This document shows positions 1 through 8,578 of a DNA stretch of 64,000 bases, piece by piece. The notes beneath the pieces were generated by a model. The model did not search any database and was not told where the DNA came from. It saw nothing but the letters and a program-made list of their open reading frames with translations. The translations under genes and the position numbers were made by a program. This stretch comes from Dehalococcoidia bacterium (GTDB taxonomy: Bacteria; Chloroflexota; Dehalococcoidia; Bin125): the NCBI GenBank assembly GCA_022822855.1, contig JAJDYG010000012.1, positions 1-64,000 on the forward strand, given 5' to 3'. Position 1 is the first letter of the stretch, and every line of letters starts with the position of its first letter.

Positions 1-380
1 TCGGGTCGCTGCTCGGCTCGGCGGTGGACATCCTGGACGGTTCGGCGGATTTCTCGGGCGAGGCCGTTGAGCTGGGTTTCCTGGGCGTCTCGGGCGCGGA
101 GGTACTCGACGGGGGTGAGTCGCTTGGCGTTGTCGGCGACGAAGTCGTGCGTGATGGCGATGTTCAGGCGGAGCTTGAGCAGGTGGAGCGATTCCAGCAG
201 TAGGTCGTCGGCTGTGGCGGCGGCGATGCTGCTCCAGTGGGTCTCGGCGAGTTTGAGGTCGGCTCGGACGGTGGCGACGGAGGTCTTGCTGGTCTCGGCG
301 ATCTGCTTGAGGGATTGTCCTCGCTGTCGGAGGTAGTGGGCTCGGACGCTGCGTCGGCGTTGTTTGGGGGAGATGTGCAT
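1..380 (-). CDS. Helix-turn-helix protein, C-terminus cut by the window edge
   Basis: The frame is open from an ATG at 380 down to base 1 with no stop, giving about 126 residues of a longer protein. Residues 8-45 (AHYLRQRGQSLKQIAETSKT then SVATVRADLKLAETHW) look like a helix-turn-helix of the resolvase/terminase-small-subunit kind, followed by a long helical stretch. It is a paralog of the gene at 35737-36669: the two starts align residue for residue (MHISPKQRRR against MYITHQRRQR) and share a LRQRG.SL motif and ETHW. The 5' end faces a GC-rich repeat cassette at 490-790, as does the second copy. DNA binding is inferred from the fold; the target and role are unknown. Confidence 0.75.
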   Translation of the reverse strand, partial: MHISPKQRRRSVRAHYLRQRGQSLKQIAETSKTSVATVRADLKLAETHWSSIAAATADDLLLESLHLLKLRLNIAITHDFVADNAKRLTPVEYLRARDAQETQLNGLAREIRRTVQDVHRRAEQRP

Positions 381-855
381 GGGGTGGGCCTTTCGGGAGA
401 AGGAACGAGTGTTCTGGTCACTGTAGCGAAAGGGTGTTCTGTTTGGTGTGTCGGGGTTGGCGGAAGGGGGTGTGGGATCGTGTGGCTGGCGTTGTTGCTG
501 AGACGGAGGGTGTTGCCCTGGCGGGGTTGGTTGCTCTGGGCCCCGTGTCAAGCACGGGGCATCGGAAGGGGGAGGGGTGCGGCGGGGCGCGGCCCAGGAC
601 ATGGAGGGGAAGGAGCGGGTCCCCGAACGATTCGGGGACTGGGATCGGTGGGTCGCGTCGTCTGCGGTGAGGCGGACGGTGTTGCCCTGGCGGGGTTGGT
701 TGCTCTGGGCCCCGCGTCGGAGCGCGGGGCATCGGAAGGGGGAAGGGGGGACCGGAAAGAGCGGGTCCCCGAACAAGTCGGGGACTGGGCGGGGCGCCCT
801 CACCGCCTGGATCGAGCGCGGGATGGCCAAATGCGCTGGAAGATACGGACCGAAC
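381..855. repeat. Intergenic repeat cassette with duplicated unit and hairpins
   Basis: No gene is supported in this 475-base stretch. A 37-base run starting GGTGTTGCCCTGG is identical at 509-545 and 678-714 (offset 169). Each copy is followed by a hairpin: CCCCGTG-TCAAG-CACGGGG at 541-559 and CCCCGCG/CGCGGGG at 710-729. Two further hairpins with GTCCCCGA arms lie at 619-639 and 765-785. The same cassette, inverted, lies upstream of the second helix-turn-helix gene near 35.5 kb. Confidence 0.8.
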
Positions 856-1152
856 CTAGGTCATGTCCTGGACACGCTTGCCCGAGTCGACCAGCGGCGC
901 GAAGCGGGTCTTGCTCAGCGGATCGTTGCGCGAGGCCTTGTCCCAGGCGGCGTCGACCATCTTGGCGTACTTGGGATGCATCTCGCGCATCTTGGTGTTC
1001 TCGTCCTTGATGAACGCCGAACGGGCAATCAGTCTCTCGACCTGCCCAGCCTCATCGCACGCGTCGCAGGCGGGCGGCGGGGCGTCCATTCGGCGCGTGA
1101 AATGCTCCCATTCGTGGCCGCAGGCCCGGCAGGCGTATTGGTAGATCGGCAT
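856..1152 (-). CDS. FmdB-type zinc-ribbon protein
   Basis: Ninety-eight residues opening with MPIYQYACRACGHEWEHF, the typical start of the FmdB-like zinc-ribbon family. The two knuckles are CRAC near residue 8 and CDAC near residue 29. The tail is helical and charged and longer than in the shortest family members such as the one at 45897-46097. FmdB-like proteins are often called regulators, but their role is not established. It stands alone, divergent from htpX. Confidence 0.85.
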   Translation of the reverse strand: MPIYQYACRACGHEWEHFTRRMDAPPPACDACDEAGQVERLIARSAFIKDENTKMREMHPKYAKMVDAAWDKASRNDPLSKTRFAPLVDSGKRVQDMT

Positions 1153-1274
1153 GTCTGGCTCCCGGCAACGATGACGAGCGATTCGATCCGTCTCTCACGA
1201 TGGTACGATCTCGACGTAACAGCCGCACCCTGCCGCACATGGCTGGCGACAGATGCGATAGATGGAGTCGATTC

Positions 1275-2264
1275 GTGTACGGATTGCGCACGATGTTCCT
1301 CGTGGTGCTGATGGCCGGCCTGATGATGGTCGTCGGCCTGGCCGTGGCCGGACAGATCGGGCTGGTCGTGATGGCCGTGATCGCTCTGGGCATCAACCTC
1401 TACAGCTACTACAACTCGCACTCGATGGTGCCCAAGATGATGGGCGGCCAGCTCGTCACCGCGGCCGAAGCGCCTGAGCTGTTTCGCATCGTCGAGCGAG
1501 CCGCCTGCCAGGCCAAGATGCCGTTCAAGGAGGAGCTTCTCTCCCAGTTCACCCTCGAACACCTCGAGTCCCGCTGCAGCGGACACTGCCGGCCGGGCGA
1601 CTGCCCGCGCCACATTCCGTCGGTCTACGTGATCGACACGCCGATCCCCAACGCCTTCGCCACCGGACGCCATCCCAAGCACTCGGCGGTCGCCGCGACG
1701 ACCGGCGTGATGGGTCTGCTCACCCAACGAGAACTGTCCGGCGTCATGGCCCACGAACTCGCTCACGTGACCAACCGCGACACCCTCTGGTCAACCATCG
1801 TGGCCTCAATGGCGATGGTCATCTCGTTCATCGCCATGCTTGCCCAGTGGGCCCTCTTCATGGCCTTTCTTTTCGGCGGCATGGGCGGACGCGACGACAA
1901 CGGGGGCGGCGCCGGACACCTCGCCGGAGCCCTGATCGTCGCAATCATCGCTCCGTTTATCGCCATGCTGATCCAGATGGCCGTCAGCCGCCAGCGGGAA
2001 CTCAAGGCCGACGACACTGGCGCCCGGCGCTGCGGCGATCCCGAGGCCCTCGCCTACGCGCTGGTCAAGCTCGAGCAGGGCGTCCGCACGCCCGAGTCGC
2101 GCTACGCCGCAGAAGAGATGAAGACCGCCGAGGCCGCCAACCACATGTTCATCGTCAACCCCCTCGCCGGCGGCGCCGGAAAGTTCTTCTCCACCCATCC
2201 GCCAACCGAGCAGCGAGTCGAGCGCCTCCGAAAAATCGGAGAAGAGATCGGCCGACCGTTCTAA
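1275..2264 (+). CDS. htpX: HtpX-like membrane zinc metalloprotease (M48B)
   Basis: A 329-residue protease of the HtpX/M48 family, which in other bacteria degrades misfolded membrane proteins with its active site facing the cytoplasm. Two N-terminal membrane helices are followed by NAFATGR, the zinc motif HELAH (H160, E161, H164) with third ligand E242 in SRQRELKADD, and a hydrophobic hairpin between them (about residues 175-230). The C-terminus has the family FFSTHPPTEQRV motif. The GTG at 1275 is chosen because GGAG lies 8 bases upstream and the first membrane helix follows directly. Unusually, about 30 extra residues sit before the conserved YVIDTP strand, containing C101, H104, C105, C110 and H113. 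Confidence 0.9.
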   Translation: MYGLRTMFLVVLMAGLMMVVGLAVAGQIGLVVMAVIALGINLYSYYNSHSMVPKMMGGQLVTAAEAPELFRIVERAACQAKMPFKEELLSQFTLEHLESRCSGHCRPGDCPRHIPSVYVIDTPIPNAFATGRHPKHSAVAATTGVMGLLTQRELSGVMAHELAHVTNRDTLWSTIVASMAMVISFIAMLAQWALFMAFLFGGMGGRDDNGGGAGHLAGALIVAIIAPFIAMLIQMAVSRQRELKADDTGARRCGDPEALAYALVKLEQGVRTPESRYAAEEMKTAEAANHMFIVNPLAGGAGKFFSTHPPTEQRVERLRKIGEEIGRPF

Positions 2265-2287
2265 TGGTCGAAAGCTGGGTGAAGTCG

Positions 2288-3094
2288 TCAGGGCGAGTCT
2301 TGGTCCCGCCGACCGAGGTCCTCTCTGAGTGAGGCGATTTCGGATTTCAGAAACTTGAGGTCGGACAGAATCTCCTCGTGTGCATCGTCGCCACTGCCCT
2401 CTGCATGATCGTTACTTTCGATGAACCAGGCTGCGACGTTAGCTGTAAGCACACCAAAGACTCCGATCCCGACGATCATCAGCAGCGATCCGATGACACG
2501 ACCAACCAGGGTCGCCGGAACAACGTCGCCATAGCCGACTGTCGTGATCGTCGCCAAAGCCCACCAGAGGGCCGTGCCCCAATCGCCGATCTGTCCGTCT
2601 CCGGTCTGTTCGACGAGCGCAACGGCAATCGTGGCGACGGCGATGGCAACCACGGCACCAATCAACGCGCCACCAACGGCGCGCCGCTTGAGAATCTCCG
2701 CAACGCGGGGCACCAACAGAGCAAGTCTGATCAGCCTCAACGGCCGGAAGATAGGCACCACCACGATCAAGACTTCAGGCCAGTGCGTCTTTAGGAACGC
2801 CGTTCGGTTCTCAGCCAGCCAAATCCTCACGAGCAGGTCGATGACGAAAATCGCCCAGATAATCAGGTCCCCGATCAGGAACCAGCGCTCCACGGCGTCG
2901 GGGATCTCGCTGACGTACGGACCCACAATCAACGGCACCATGGCCGCTGCGAGAGCCAACAGGAAGGGCTCCGTTCGTCGTTCCCAGGCTTCTCGAAGGT
3001 TGTCGTTCCTGGAGGTCTTCAGCAATCGATCAAGCTGTCGCCTGAACCAACCGGGCATTTCGATCACCGAATGCTGGCTTTCATGTGTTCCCAT
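2288..3094 (-). CDS. Voltage-gated-type potassium channel
   Basis: 268 residues with a six-helix Kv layout: S1-S3 (about 45-110), an S4-like positive segment RPLRLIRLALLVPR (117-130), S5, pore helix with selectivity filter TTVGYGD (184-190), and S6. A charged coiled-coil-like tail follows (about 230-268). It would conduct K+ across the cytoplasmic membrane. The gene overlaps the 3' end of the upstream acyl-CoA synthetase gene, implying co-transcription. The start is uncertain: ATG at 3094, GTG at 3070 overlapping the upstream stop, or ATG at 3058; none has a good ribosome site. Confidence 0.88.
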   Translation of the reverse strand: MGTHESQHSVIEMPGWFRRQLDRLLKTSRNDNLREAWERRTEPFLLALAAAMVPLIVGPYVSEIPDAVERWFLIGDLIIWAIFVIDLLVRIWLAENRTAFLKTHWPEVLIVVVPIFRPLRLIRLALLVPRVAEILKRRAVGGALIGAVVAIAVATIAVALVEQTGDGQIGDWGTALWWALATITTVGYGDVVPATLVGRVIGSLLMIVGIGVFGVLTANVAAWFIESNDHAEGSGDDAHEEILSDLKFLKSEIASLREDLGRRDQDSP

Positions 3095-4998
3095 GCGGAG
3101 CGGGCGTCTTCGACGGAGCCTTCGTCCTCGATCGTGGAGATGTCTCCGGGGTCGGTGTCGAGGGTGACGGCCTTGAGCACTCGGCGCATGATCTTGCCGG
3201 AGCGCGTCTTGGGCAGCGCGTCGACGAAGTTGAGCTCGCCGATCACGGCGACGGGACCAAGCTCGCCGCGAATGGTCTGCAGAATCTCGGTCTTGAGCTC
3301 GTCGCCCGGCTCAAAGCCGGCCTTGAGCACGACGAAGGCGGAGATCACCTCGCCTCGCAATTCGTCCGGCCGTCCGGTGACGCCCGCCTCGGCCGCTCCT
3401 GGGTGTCGGAGGATCGCCGACTCAACCTCGATCGTGCCGAGCCGGTGCGCGGCGATCTTGATGATCTCGTCGGCCCGGCCCGAGAACCAGACATAGCCGT
3501 CCTCGTCGACCGAGGTTGCGTCGCCCGTGAAGTAGACCTGTTTGCCCGGCACCTTGCCCCAGTAATCGGTCTGATAGCGCTCAGGCTCGCCCCAGAGCCT
3601 CGCGGTCAGGCCCGGGAACGGCTTCGTGATCGCGAAGATGCCCTTGTCGTCGGCCGCCAACTCCTCGCCGTCGGTGTCGAGCACGGTGCCCTCGATCCCG
3701 GGCAGCGGGATCCCGGCCGAGCCAGGCTTGATCGGCAGCATCTGGATTCCATACGGATTGCCGATGATCGGTCCGCCGGTCTCGGTCTGCCACATGTGGT
3801 CGAGGACCGGGATCTGGTCGCCGAAGATCTCGTGCTGGAACCACTCCCAGGCGGGCGGGTTGAGGACTTCGCCGGCAGAGAACACCCGCGTGAGCGAGGT
3901 CATGTCGACAGACTCGGCCGGCTCGGTGCCCGAGCGCATCAGCAGGCGGATGGCGGTCGGCGAGGTGAACATGCCGGTCACGCCGTGATCCTCGACGATC
4001 TTGTAGAAGGTGCCGACGTCCGGGTGGTCGAGCGCGCCCTCGAACGCGATCGTGGTCGCGCCGGCCAGCAGCGGTCCGTAGACGATGTAGGAATGCCCGA
4101 CGACCCAGCCGATGTCGGAGGTCGCCCACCAGACGTCCTCGGGCTGGATGTCGAAGACCCAGTCGGCCATGCTGGCGACCCACACGGGGTAACCGCCGTG
4201 GGTGTGGACGCAGAGCTTCGGCCGAGCCGTCGTACCGGAAGTGGCGAGGATGTAGGCCGGATCATTCGCCTCCATCGCCGCCCAGGAGCCATCGCCGCCG
4301 TCGCCTGCAGCCAGGAAGTCCTCCCAGCTCATCTCCTTGTCGCCGCCGATGTTCGGGCTGTCGGCAAGCCTGCGCTCGACCACGACGGTCTCGACTATGT
4401 CGCCCGCGCCTTCGTTCTCCAGCGCGCCTCGGACGAAGTGATCGAGGGGCACGTTGCGTCCGCGGCGGTAGGTGGAGTCGGTGCAGAAGATCGCCTTGGC
4501 CTCGGCCAGCTTGATCCGCTCGGCGATCGCTCCGGTGCCGAAGCCGGCGAAGATGACCAGGTGGACAGCTCCGATCCGGGCGCAGGCGAGCATCAGGGCG
4601 ATGGCCTCGAAGTTGGTCGGCATGTAGACAGCGACGCGATCGCCTCGTTCGATGCCGATCGCACGCAGTGAGGCCGCCATCCGCTCGACCTGCTTGAGCA
4701 ATTGGGCGTAGGTGTAGACACGCTGGCCGCCGTTCTCATCCAGGGCGATCAGCGCGGCCCGGCCTCCGTTGCCGTTGTCGACCTGTGCGTCCAGGCAGGC
4801 GTAGGCGAGGTTGGTCTCGCCGCCGATGAACCAGCGGAAGGCTGGAATCTCCTCGGGCGTCCACTCGAAGACTTCATCCCACTCCCGGAACCACGGGATC
4901 CGGGCGGCGGCCTCCGACCAGAACGCGTCGGGTTCGTCGAGGGCTCGTCGTTGGATCTCGCGGACGATCGGGCCGACGAGGTCAATGTCTGACGCCAT
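3064..4998 (-). CDS. AMP-forming acyl-CoA (acetyl/propionyl-type) synthetase
   Basis: A 644-residue ANL-family enzyme that makes an acyl-AMP and then acyl-CoA. Length and order match acetyl-CoA synthetase: N-terminal ACS segment (WFREWDEVFEW), adenylation motif near residue 255, YFTGD, FSGRADEIIKIAAHRLG hinge, and the catalytic lysine motif KTRSGKIMRR near the C-terminus. The P-loop reads SGTTARPKL where acetyl-CoA synthetases usually have SG(S/T)TGKPKG, so substrate preference is uncertain. It is divergent from the carboxylase gene at 5086 across an 87-base promoter region; the K+ channel follows in an overlap. Acetate or propionate are the best guesses. Confidence 0.88.
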   Translation of the reverse strand: MASDIDLVGPIVREIQRRALDEPDAFWSEAAARIPWFREWDEVFEWTPEEIPAFRWFIGGETNLAYACLDAQVDNGNGGRAALIALDENGGQRVYTYAQLLKQVERMAASLRAIGIERGDRVAVYMPTNFEAIALMLACARIGAVHLVIFAGFGTGAIAERIKLAEAKAIFCTDSTYRRGRNVPLDHFVRGALENEGAGDIVETVVVERRLADSPNIGGDKEMSWEDFLAAGDGGDGSWAAMEANDPAYILATSGTTARPKLCVHTHGGYPVWVASMADWVFDIQPEDVWWATSDIGWVVGHSYIVYGPLLAGATTIAFEGALDHPDVGTFYKIVEDHGVTGMFTSPTAIRLLMRSGTEPAESVDMTSLTRVFSAGEVLNPPAWEWFQHEIFGDQIPVLDHMWQTETGGPIIGNPYGIQMLPIKPGSAGIPLPGIEGTVLDTDGEELAADDKGIFAITKPFPGLTARLWGEPERYQTDYWGKVPGKQVYFTGDATSVDEDGYVWFSGRADEIIKIAAHRLGTIEVESAILRHPGAAEAGVTGRPDELRGEVISAFVVLKAGFEPGDELKTEILQTIRGELGPVAVIGELNFVDALPKTRSGKIMRRVLKAVTLDTDPGDISTIEDEGSVEDARSAWEHMKASIR

Positions 4999-5085
4999 GT
5001 GCTGACTCCAAATCCGGATGCGGAGTGAACTTGAGAATTGAGCGGATACCGTATGCGGAGGGTATCAGCGGAGCGGGAGGGTCCG

Positions 5086-6609
5086 ATGGACGAAGACATC
5101 ATCCAGGAAGTGATCGACGCTCGGGCTCGGGCGATGGACCAGGCCAGGCCCGATGCGGTCGGCAAGGTTCACGCGAAGGACAAGTTCACGGCGCGCGAGC
5201 GGATCGCGATGGTGCTCGACGAGGGCAGCTTCGTCGAGTACGGCGTGCTGGCTATTCCGGCCAACAAGTCGATGACCGGTCCGGCCGACGGGCTGGTGCA
5301 GGGTTTCGGAACCGTGGAGGGCCATCCGGTTGGGATCGCGTCGTACGACTACACGGTGCAGGGCGGGACGCAGACGGCGCTGAATCACGGCAAGTTCGAT
5401 CGACTGCTGGAGCTGGTCCACGACCGGCGTTGGCCGCTGATCACGTTTGCAGACGGCGGCGGCGCTCGGGCTCACGACCTGGCGGGGTCGCAGCGCGGGA
5501 TGACCGGCCGCTGGGGCACGTTCGACGGGATGGCTCAACTGTCGGGCTGGGTGCCGACGGTGTCGGTGGTATCGGGTCACTCGTTTGCCGGCAACGCGTC
5601 TATCGCGGGGCTGTCGGACTTCATCGTGGCGACTCGCGACTCGGCGATCGGGATGGGCGGTCCGCCGCTGGTCGAGGGGGCGATGGGGTTGAAGCTGACG
5701 CCGGACGAGATTGGTCCGGCCGAGATGCATGATCGCGTTGGCGGGATCGACTTGATGGTGGAGACGGAAGCTGAAGCGATCAAGGCGGCAGGGCGGTACC
5801 TCCGCTACTTCCTCTACGACCTGCCCGATGGCGAGCCCGATCCGTGGTCCGAGCGGATTCGCGGGATCGTGCCGTCGAATCGGCGACGGGCGTATGACAT
5901 GCGCCGAGTGATCCGAGCGATCATGGATCGCGAGTCGGTGTTCGAGCTACGTCCAACGTGGGCACCTCAGTTGATCACGGCGCTGGCGCGGCTGGGCGGT
6001 CGGTCGGTTGGCATCATCGCCAATCAGCCGTTGTCGGTGATTGCGGGCGCGATTGACTCCAACGCCTCCGACAAGATTGCCCGCTTCATCCAGCTGTGCG
6101 ACGCGCATGAGATTGCGATGGTCTCGCTGGTCGACAATCCGGGCTACATGGTCGGCCGTCCGGCGGAGGAGGCGGGGATTGCGCGGCATCATGCTCGGCC
6201 GATCATTGCTCATCAGAATCGGACGGTGCCGCTGTACACGATTCAGTTGCGCAAGGCATACGGCCTGGGTCCGGCGGCGATGGGCAACTCGTATGCGCCG
6301 CGCGACATCCGCCTGGCGTGGCCGACGGCGGAATCGGGCGGGATGGGACTGGAAGGGGCGTCGCTGCTTGTCAACCGTGATCGGATCCGGGAGGTCGAGC
6401 AGACTGATCCGGAAGAGGCGCGGCGCTTGCGTGACGAATGGGCGACGGAGATGCGTGAGCGGAACTCGGCGATCAATGCGGGTCGGCGGTACGAGTTCGA
6501 CGATGTGATTGCGCCGGAGGAGACTCGGGATGTGTTGATCTCGATGTTGCGGATGACGCCGCGGGCTCCGTTGTCGCCGGTGAAGAAGCATCCGGTGGAT
6601 GCGTGGTGA
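5086..6609 (+). CDS. Acyl-CoA carboxylase, carboxyltransferase (beta) subunit
   Basis: A 507-residue biotin-dependent carboxyltransferase of the acetyl/propionyl/methylcrotonyl-CoA carboxylase family. The N-terminal half carries KDKFTARERI and FADGGGARAHD; the C-terminal half carries SLVDNPGYMVGRPAEEAG and RKAYGLGPAAMG, the crotonase-fold acyl-CoA and biotin sites. The start at 5086 has GGGAGG five bases upstream. No biotin carboxylase or biotin carrier gene lies in the window, so the partner must be elsewhere. Being head-to-head with the acyl-CoA synthetase suggests propionate or acetate assimilation, though the acyl specificity is not readable. Confidence 0.88.
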   Translation: MDEDIIQEVIDARARAMDQARPDAVGKVHAKDKFTARERIAMVLDEGSFVEYGVLAIPANKSMTGPADGLVQGFGTVEGHPVGIASYDYTVQGGTQTALNHGKFDRLLELVHDRRWPLITFADGGGARAHDLAGSQRGMTGRWGTFDGMAQLSGWVPTVSVVSGHSFAGNASIAGLSDFIVATRDSAIGMGGPPLVEGAMGLKLTPDEIGPAEMHDRVGGIDLMVETEAEAIKAAGRYLRYFLYDLPDGEPDPWSERIRGIVPSNRRRAYDMRRVIRAIMDRESVFELRPTWAPQLITALARLGGRSVGIIANQPLSVIAGAIDSNASDKIARFIQLCDAHEIAMVSLVDNPGYMVGRPAEEAGIARHHARPIIAHQNRTVPLYTIQLRKAYGLGPAAMGNSYAPRDIRLAWPTAESGGMGLEGASLLVNRDRIREVEQTDPEEARRLRDEWATEMRERNSAINAGRRYEFDDVIAPEETRDVLISMLRMTPRAPLSPVKKHPVDAW

Positions 6610-6653
6610 CGGCATTCCGGACTGCTGGCAATGCCTGCGGGCCCTCACCCTAA

Positions 6654-6674
6654 CCCTCTCCCTCAGGGAGAGGG
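6654..6674. terminator. Hairpin between convergent genes
   Basis: CCCTCTCCC-TCA-GGGAGAGGG forms a perfect 9-bp stem with a 3-base loop between two convergent genes, the position of a bidirectional terminator, although no T-run follows. The loop bases 6663-6665 are the TGA stop codon of the minus-strand gene. The sequence belongs to a repeat seen again near 33910-33935. Confidence 0.5.
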
Positions 6675-7574
6675 GACCGGAATCGAGATTCCGGCGGTGG
6701 CTTCGAGGAGGTCCTGGGTGCTGTAGTGGTGGAGTTCGTCGAATCCGGCGGCCAGGGCTGCCAGGTAGTGCTGGTGCACGGCGTTGGCGACCGGCATTGC
6801 GACTTGATGGTCTCGGGCCAGCTCCAGTGCGAGGGCGACGTCCTTCTCGGCGATGACCATCGTGGAGGTGGGGTTCTCCCACTGCTTGGCGAGGAAATGA
6901 TCGGCCAGTCCCATGTAGGGTCGGGCGGTGCCTTGGCGGAGCTTATCGACGAGGTCCTGGGGATCGAGCCCGGCCTTGGCTCCGAGCACGAGGGCTTCCT
7001 GGACGATCATGTGGCCGCTGAGCACGATCACATTGTTGATCAACTTGTAGAGTCCGCCCATGCCGGCGGCGCCGAGATGGAAGACGTGCTCGCCGATGTG
7101 GTCCAGCAGTGGACGCACCTGTTCGAAGGTGGGCTCGTCGCCGCTTCCGAGTACCGTCAGAGTTCCCTGGCCGGCTCTGACGACGCCGCCGGTGACCGGC
7201 GCATCGATGTGGGTGATTCCGACAGCCGTTTCGAGCTGAACGATTCGCGCCACGCCCTTGACCGAGTTCGTACTGAGGTCGACGTGGATGTCGCCGGGCG
7301 ATGCGCCGTCGAGGATGCCGTCGGGGCCGGCGGTTGCCGCCTCGATCTGCGGGGGGCCGGGCAGCGAGGTGAAGACGATCGAGCAGCGCGAGGCTACCTC
7401 GGCCGCGCTCTCGGCGGGCTCTGCGCCGAGTTCGAGCAGGTTCTCCATCACTTCGGGCCGGAGGTCGAAGATGACGAGTTGATGGCCGCCCCTGATCAGC
7501 TGGCGAGCCATTGGATTGCCGATGTTGCCGGTTCCGATGAAGCCGATGTATTGATCGCGGGATGAGTTGGGCAT
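6663..7574 (-). CDS. Beta-hydroxyacid dehydrogenase (3-hydroxyisobutyrate dehydrogenase family)
   Basis: 303 residues. The N-terminal Rossmann motif is GFIGTGNIGNPMA, the substrate motif is DAPVTGGVVRAGQGTL, and the catalytic lysine lies in GLYKLINN. Such enzymes oxidise beta-hydroxyacids with NAD(P). The ATG at 7574 is preceded by AGGAGGAG. It is the downstream member of a tandem pair with the gene at 7635-8567; the two share most motifs nearly word for word. Its last codons come from the intergenic hairpin repeat (IPVPSP then stop in the loop). The substrate is unknown. Confidence 0.87.
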   Translation of the reverse strand: MPNSSRDQYIGFIGTGNIGNPMARQLIRGGHQLVIFDLRPEVMENLLELGAEPAESAAEVASRCSIVFTSLPGPPQIEAATAGPDGILDGASPGDIHVDLSTNSVKGVARIVQLETAVGITHIDAPVTGGVVRAGQGTLTVLGSGDEPTFEQVRPLLDHIGEHVFHLGAAGMGGLYKLINNVIVLSGHMIVQEALVLGAKAGLDPQDLVDKLRQGTARPYMGLADHFLAKQWENPTSTMVIAEKDVALALELARDHQVAMPVANAVHQHYLAALAAGFDELHHYSTQDLLEATAGISIPVPSP

Positions 7575-7604
7575 TGGCAAGTCTCCTCCTGGAACGCCGA
7601 GCGG

Positions 7605-7625
7605 GTCCCGGGTCAAGCCCGGGAC
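7605..7625. repeat. TCAAG-loop hairpin
   Basis: GTCCCGGG-TCAAG-CCCGGGAC (arms share one G at the loop edge) lies between the two paralogous dehydrogenase genes. It is a member of the hairpin family described at 541-559 and elsewhere. Confidence 0.7.
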
Positions 7626-7634
7626 TGGGAAGAT

Positions 7635-8567
7635 CTACAGCGACGTTCTACCGCCTTCGAGTTGGATGGTTGGGATTTCGTATCCGGCTGCGGCTTCGAG
7701 AGCCTGAAGGGTGGCGAGGAAGGACTGTTCTCCCAAATCCGCGCTGAGGGCTCGGAGGTAGGTCTGGTGGGCAGCGTTCGCGACGGGCATCGGCACCTGG
7801 TTGGCGCGAGCGGCTTCGAGCGCGAGGGAGACGTCTTTCTCGGCGAGTCGCAGGGTGAAGGAGGGGTTGTCGAAGCGCTTGCCGAGCAGGTAGGGGGCGA
7901 GTCCCATGTATGGCCGGGCGGTTCCGAGGCGCAGCTTCTCGACCAAATCTTCGGGATCGAGTCCGGCCTTGGTTCCGAGGACGAGGGCTTCCTGGACGAT
8001 CTGGTTACCGCAGAGGATGATCACGTTGTTGAGCAGCTTGAACAGGCAGCCGGCACCGGCCTCGCCAAGGTGGAAGATGTTGGCGCCGATGTGATCGAGC
8101 AACGGGCGAACCTGCTCGAACGCATCGGCATCGCCGCTGCCGAGCACGGTGAGCGTTCCCGATTCAGCGCCGGGGACGCCGCCGGTGACGGGAGCGTCGA
8201 TGTAGGTGACGCCGGCGGCGGCTTCCAGTTGCGCCAAACGGCGGACGGTCGTGATCGAGTTGCTGCTGAGGTCGACATGAATCGTTCCCGGGACAGCGCC
8301 TTCGAGAATGCCATCCACGCCGGTAATCGCGGCCTCGATTTCGGGCGGACCGGGCAGCGAGCTGAAGACGATCGAGCAGCGTGAGGCGACTTCGGCGCAG
8401 CTCTCGGCGGACTCAGCGCCGAGTTCCAGCAGGTTCTCCATGACCTCGGGGCGCAGATCGAAGATGACGAGCTGATGCCCGGCCTCGATCAGGTGCCTGG
8501 CCATCGGATTGCCGATGTTGCCGGTGCCGATGAAGCCGATCAACTGATCGCGGGATGAATCTGCCAT
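7635..8567 (-). CDS. Beta-hydroxyacid dehydrogenase, tandem paralog
   Basis: 310 residues with the same plan as its downstream neighbour: GFIGTGNIGNPMARHL, DAPVTGGVPGAESGTL and catalytic lysine in CLFKLLNNVI. AAGGAGT lies upstream of the ATG at 8567. It starts 11 bases after the stop of the DNA glycosylase gene, so these three minus-strand genes are probably co-transcribed. Tandem duplication with some divergence suggests related but distinct substrates such as hydroxyisobutyrate-like or tartronate-like acids; this is inference. Confidence 0.87.
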   Translation of the reverse strand: MADSSRDQLIGFIGTGNIGNPMARHLIEAGHQLVIFDLRPEVMENLLELGAESAESCAEVASRCSIVFSSLPGPPEIEAAITGVDGILEGAVPGTIHVDLSSNSITTVRRLAQLEAAAGVTYIDAPVTGGVPGAESGTLTVLGSGDADAFEQVRPLLDHIGANIFHLGEAGAGCLFKLLNNVIILCGNQIVQEALVLGTKAGLDPEDLVEKLRLGTARPYMGLAPYLLGKRFDNPSFTLRLAEKDVSLALEAARANQVPMPVANAAHQTYLRALSADLGEQSFLATLQALEAAAGYEIPTIQLEGGRTSL

Positions 8568-8578
8568 GTTGCGACTCC

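Noticed and set aside
3085..4671. Long open frame on the plus strand opposite the acyl-CoA synthetase
   Set aside because: It is an antisense shadow of a GC-rich gene whose protein has full-length family motifs; the shadow has none.
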